Source: an uncultured Spirochaetaceae bacterium (GTDB lineage: Bacteria; Spirochaetota; Spirochaetia; Sphaerochaetales; Sphaerochaetaceae). Taken from it: a stretch of DNA of 15,469 bases. Below the pieces are notes generated by a model. That model worked only from the letters and a program-made list of their open reading frames with translations, was not told the origin of the DNA and searched no databases. The stretch covers positions 1 to 15,469 of the forward strand of contig CAMKPI010000027.1 in NCBI GenBank assembly GCA_946414625.1, written 5' to 3'. The position numbers were made by a program, and so were the translations under genes. Of this stretch, positions 13,077-15,469 are shown one piece after another (position 1 is the stretch's first letter; the number at the start of each line of letters is the position of its first letter).

Positions 13077-13961
13077 TCAGACCTTTTCCTTGATGTTCTC
13101 CCCGAACAGCCCCGTCGGTTTCAATACAAGGATCACGACAAGGAGGGCGAACGTGAACGCATCGGAGAAGGCAGTGAGCCCCATTCCCTTCAGAAGGGTC
13201 TCGCAAATGCCTATGACAAACGCCCCGACAACCGCGCCGGGGATGCTCCCGATGCCTCCGAACACTGCCGCAACAAACGCTTTCAGTCCGGGCATTGCTC
13301 CGGAGGTGTATGTCACACCGGTATAGTTCGTAAAATACAGGATGCTGCCAACGGCTGCGAGAAAGGAGCCGATGATGAACGTGATGGAGATCACACTGTT
13401 TATCCGGATCCCCATGAGAAGGCTCGTCTCAAAGTCTCTGGAGACAGCCCGCATGCCCATACCGACCTTTGTCCTGTTGATCAGAAAAACAAGCGCCACC
13501 ACAAGGACGATGGTCAGAGCCGGGGTGATGAGCGTCACTCTTTTTGTGCTTGCACCGAGAATCGTTACCGTGTCGGATATCCACGGAATCTCGACAAACT
13601 GCTTTGTAAGCCCGCCGGTGAGGTACGCCACGGTGTTCTGAATGAGGTAGCTCACCCCTATGGCGCTTATCATCACGGACATTCGCGGAGCGCTGCGAAG
13701 GGGTTTGTAGGCAATCCTATCCACCGAAAAACCCAAAAACATAGTGAGAAGAAGCACCAGAAGGACCGCTCCGCCCAGCGGCATCACCGCCGAAAGGTAT
13801 ATCATCATGATGCCTGCGGCCATGAAGATGTCGCCATGAGCAAAGTTTATGAGGCGGAGTATGCCGTATACCATTGTGTAGCCTATCGCTATCAAGGCGT
13901 ACTGTCCGCCCACGGACACTCCGGAGAGTATGTATGGAAACCAGCGTGCGATGAAGTTCAT
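13077..13961 (-). CDS. livH: Branched-chain amino acid ABC transporter permease LivH
   Basis: This 294-residue inner-membrane permease is the partner of LivM. The N-terminal hallmark GGQYALIAIGYTMVYGILRL followed by INFAHGD is present. The cytoplasmic coupling loop RAVSRDFETSLLMGI is followed by a membrane segment, and the end shows VFGGIGSIPGAVVGAFVIG. The ATG at 13961 is chosen to match the family start; a TTG three codons earlier is possible. Neither has a normal ribosome site: an A/T tract precedes them. It is second in the operon, 78 nt after livK, with a strong hairpin in between that would lower expression relative to the binding protein. Confidence 0.95.
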   Translation of the reverse strand: MNFIARWFPYILSGVSVGGQYALIAIGYTMVYGILRLINFAHGDIFMAAGIMMIYLSAVMPLGGAVLLVLLLTMFLGFSVDRIAYKPLRSAPRMSVMISAIGVSYLIQNTVAYLTGGLTKQFVEIPWISDTVTILGASTKRVTLITPALTIVLVVALVFLINRTKVGMGMRAVSRDFETSLLMGIRINSVISITFIIGSFLAAVGSILYFTNYTGVTYTSGAMPGLKAFVAAVFGGIGSIPGAVVGAFVIGICETLLKGMGLTAFSDAFTFALLVVILVLKPTGLFGENIKEKV

Positions 13962-13979
13962 TTTTTTCAAAAAAAGGGA

Positions 13980-14034
13980 GCGGACAGGTCCGCCCCCGAA
14001 CGCAACGCAGGCGGACCGCCCGTGGCGGTCCGCC
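13980..14034 (-). other. Hairpins between livK and livH
   Basis: GGCGGACCGCC (14010-14020) pairs perfectly with GGCGGTCCGCC (14024-14034) around CGT. A smaller perfect dyad, GCGGAC-AG-GTCCGC, lies at 13980-13993. Placed straight after the livK stop, these could hold back 3' decay or part of transcription so that binding protein is made in excess over the permease, as is usual for such importers. Confidence 0.65.
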
Positions 14035-14039
14035 GCGCG

Positions 14040-15218
14040 TCAGATCGACTGAACCTTGACGAAGCTGAAGGTCCCGTTCACCGCCTGCTTAATATATGCG
14101 GTGTTCTTACGGGCATCGCCGTTTGCATCAAAGCTGAGCTCGCCTGTCACGAAGTCGCTACCCGTGTATGACGCGATTGCGTCCCGGATTGCGGGCCCGT
14201 CAATCTTGCCCGCCTTCTCGATTGCGTCAAGCGCAACATTATACGCATCGAAACCGAGAGCGGAAACAGCCGCAACAATGTCGTTGCCACCATTGTTCGT
14301 CTTTGCCGTGGCGTTTGAGTTGATATAATCCTTGAAACCCTTCACGAAATTCTTGGCCGGACCTGACTCATCGTTCTCGTCGAAGAACGTTGACACGTAA
14401 ACTTTCACGTTCGTGCCTTTCTGCGCGTCGCTGATAACGGAAGACTCCCATGTGTCGCCTGAAAGGATCGGGATCTGCAGATTCTTTGTGGCTGCCTGCT
14501 TCACGATCAAGGCGGCGTATGTTATGGCAGAAGGAGCAAAAATCACGTCCGCTCCTCGGTCTATCGCGTTCTGTATGTAGGACGAGAAGTCGGAGGTTCC
14601 CTCAACAAACGTCTCGTCGGAGACAATCTCGCCGCCAAGGCGCTTGAACGCGTTCACAAAATTCTTGGCTAGACCCACCGTATAGTCATCTCCGAGCATC
14701 GAAAGAACATATGCCTTACGCGCGCCGCATTCCTCGAACGCAAACGACGCCTGAACAGATCCCTGGAACGGATCCAGGAAGCATACGCGGAAATAGTAAT
14801 CATTACCGGCGGTGACTGCGCTGTTTGTACACGAAACCCCTATCGCAGGAAGCTTTGCATCGCGGAAATAGGATCCCGCTGCTATCGACACGCCCGAGCC
14901 GTATGATCCGAGCACGACCGCGCACTTGTCAGAGACTAGCTGCTGGGCTGCGGAGACAGCCTTGTCGGTAGACGACTGGTTATCCTGGATGTCCAGCACG
15001 ACAGTGAAGGTCTTTCCGCCAACATTCACGGTTGGACGAATGCTGTGCGCATACTCGATTCCCAAAACCTCTTGCTTACCGCCAGGACCGTTGTCCCCGG
15101 ACTGCGGCTCGAACACTCCAATCTTGATTACATCGCCCTTGTCCTTCCCGCCCTTTGCACAGGACGCGAGACAGACGACGAACACGGCGACCAGCAGAGC
15201 GACCAAAACTTTCTTCAT
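14040..15218 (-). CDS. livK: Branched-chain amino acid-binding lipoprotein LivK
   Basis: This 392-residue substrate-binding protein of the type 1 periplasmic-binding fold (Peripla_BP_6) captures hydrophobic amino acids for the LivHMGF importer. It starts MKKVLVALLVAVFVVCLASC, a signal peptide with a clear lipobox LASC and lipidation at Cys20, so it is anchored to a membrane facing the periplasm. The mature part opens with IKIGVFEPQSG, followed by QDNQSS, LGSYGSGVS and DAKLPAIGVSCTN, typical of the family. The start at 15218 is fixed by AGGAGG 7 nt upstream; the frame runs open to 15281 but that part is not protein-like. It is first in the operon. The exact ligand range (Leu/Ile/Val or others) cannot be read from the sequence. 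Confidence 0.96.
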   Translation of the reverse strand: MKKVLVALLVAVFVVCLASCAKGGKDKGDVIKIGVFEPQSGDNGPGGKQEVLGIEYAHSIRPTVNVGGKTFTVVLDIQDNQSSTDKAVSAAQQLVSDKCAVVLGSYGSGVSIAAGSYFRDAKLPAIGVSCTNSAVTAGNDYYFRVCFLDPFQGSVQASFAFEECGARKAYVLSMLGDDYTVGLAKNFVNAFKRLGGEIVSDETFVEGTSDFSSYIQNAIDRGADVIFAPSAITYAALIVKQAATKNLQIPILSGDTWESSVISDAQKGTNVKVYVSTFFDENDESGPAKNFVKGFKDYINSNATAKTNNGGNDIVAAVSALGFDAYNVALDAIEKAGKIDGPAIRDAIASYTGSDFVTGELSFDANGDARKNTAYIKQAVNGTFSFVKVQSI

Positions 15219-15336
15219 GAAAGACCTCCTGCTAATTTGTCTTACGAAAACGCCTGTGGCAGCGGACAGCGAAAACTCCACCCTGAAAAGCGGAAATACG
15301 ATTCATTTCCAAGCCGCAACAGCCGCCTTTTTTTGA

Positions 15337-15366
15337 ATATTACACATTACCACAGCGTCCTGTCAA
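15337..15366 (-). promoter_or_regulatory. Predicted promoter of the liv operon
   Basis: A perfect TTGACA (15366-15361, minus strand) is separated by 18 nt from TAATAT (15342-15337). The start site would be near 15330, giving a leader of about 110 nt that contains a small GGAAAT/ATTTCC stem near 15292-15310. Confidence 0.5.
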
Positions 15367-15435
15367 CGGAAATTGTAAGAGGATTAAAGATTGTCGTGTG
15401 CGAATCGCGGACAATTCCAGCCGTTTGTTTTTGCC

Positions 15436-15466
15436 TTTGAAACTTATTGTCTGTTTGAAACTTATT
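15436..15466. repeat. Two tandem TTTGAAACTTATT repeats at the window edge
   Basis: The 13-nt block occurs at 15436-15448 and 15454-15466, an 18-bp period. The window ends 3 nt later, so more copies may follow. It lies about 70 bp upstream of the liv -35 and could be a regulator site or part of the next gene's control region. Confidence 0.5.
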
Positions 15467-15469
15467 ATC

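Noticed and set aside
12951..14171. 406-codon open frame on the plus strand
   Set aside because: It lies antisense to livH and the end of livK, is rich in His/Arg/Asp without domains, and has no ribosome site. It is a shadow of strong genes on the minus strand.

Overview
The window looks like a stretch of chromosome from a host-associated, fermentative spirochaete of the Treponema type. The grounds are indirect. GC content is moderate to high, lipoprotein signal sequences are relaxed, and ferrous-iron, pectin/uronate and branched-chain amino-acid transport genes occur together with no respiratory genes. A pectin-using rumen or gut treponeme would fit, but no 16S rRNA or other marker is present, so the taxon is an inference. 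I saw no transposase, phage gene or CRISPR array.

Layout. (1) 1-3910, minus strand: a ferrous-iron uptake (feo) operon. In transcription order it holds a promoter with palindromic TTTAAC/GTTAAA operator-like sites, a long structured leader, a stand-alone FeoA-like protein, a spacer with a degenerate 14-nt repeat array, a second FeoA, a full FeoB with an unusually large extracytoplasmic insertion, a small Cys-rich FeoB-associated membrane protein, and a duplicated terminator region at the window edge. (2) 3910-4580: no gene. The GC-rich half is made of degenerate intergenic repeats. (3) 4580-6415, plus strand: kduD and kduI, the two steps that turn 5-keto-4-deoxyuronate (from pectin or other polyuronides) into 2-keto-3-deoxygluconate, closed by a perfect 16-bp hairpin. 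(4) 6552-9660, minus strand: a putative outer-membrane beta-barrel of LpxR/DUF2219 type, then a 36-bp minisatellite, then a prephenate-dehydratase-like protein carrying an export/lipoprotein signal. (5) 9714-9869, plus strand: a decayed tRNA-Thr copy followed by an intact tRNA-Thr(CGT). (6) 9870-10190: no gene, with a direct repeat. (7) 10192-15370, minus strand: a complete branched-chain (hydrophobic) amino-acid ABC importer operon, livK-livH-livM-livG-livF, with strong 3-nt-loop hairpins in the livK/livH and livH/livM gaps and a candidate 12-codon ORF before livM.

The feo genes import Fe2+ and the liv genes import branched-chain amino acids. The kdu genes feed polyuronide carbon into the 2-keto-3-deoxygluconate pathway. 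The two points that most deserve follow-up are the exported PheA-type dehydratase downstream of the minisatellite, and the heavily structured non-coding DNA of the feo operon (leader, operator palindromes and the 14-nt array).
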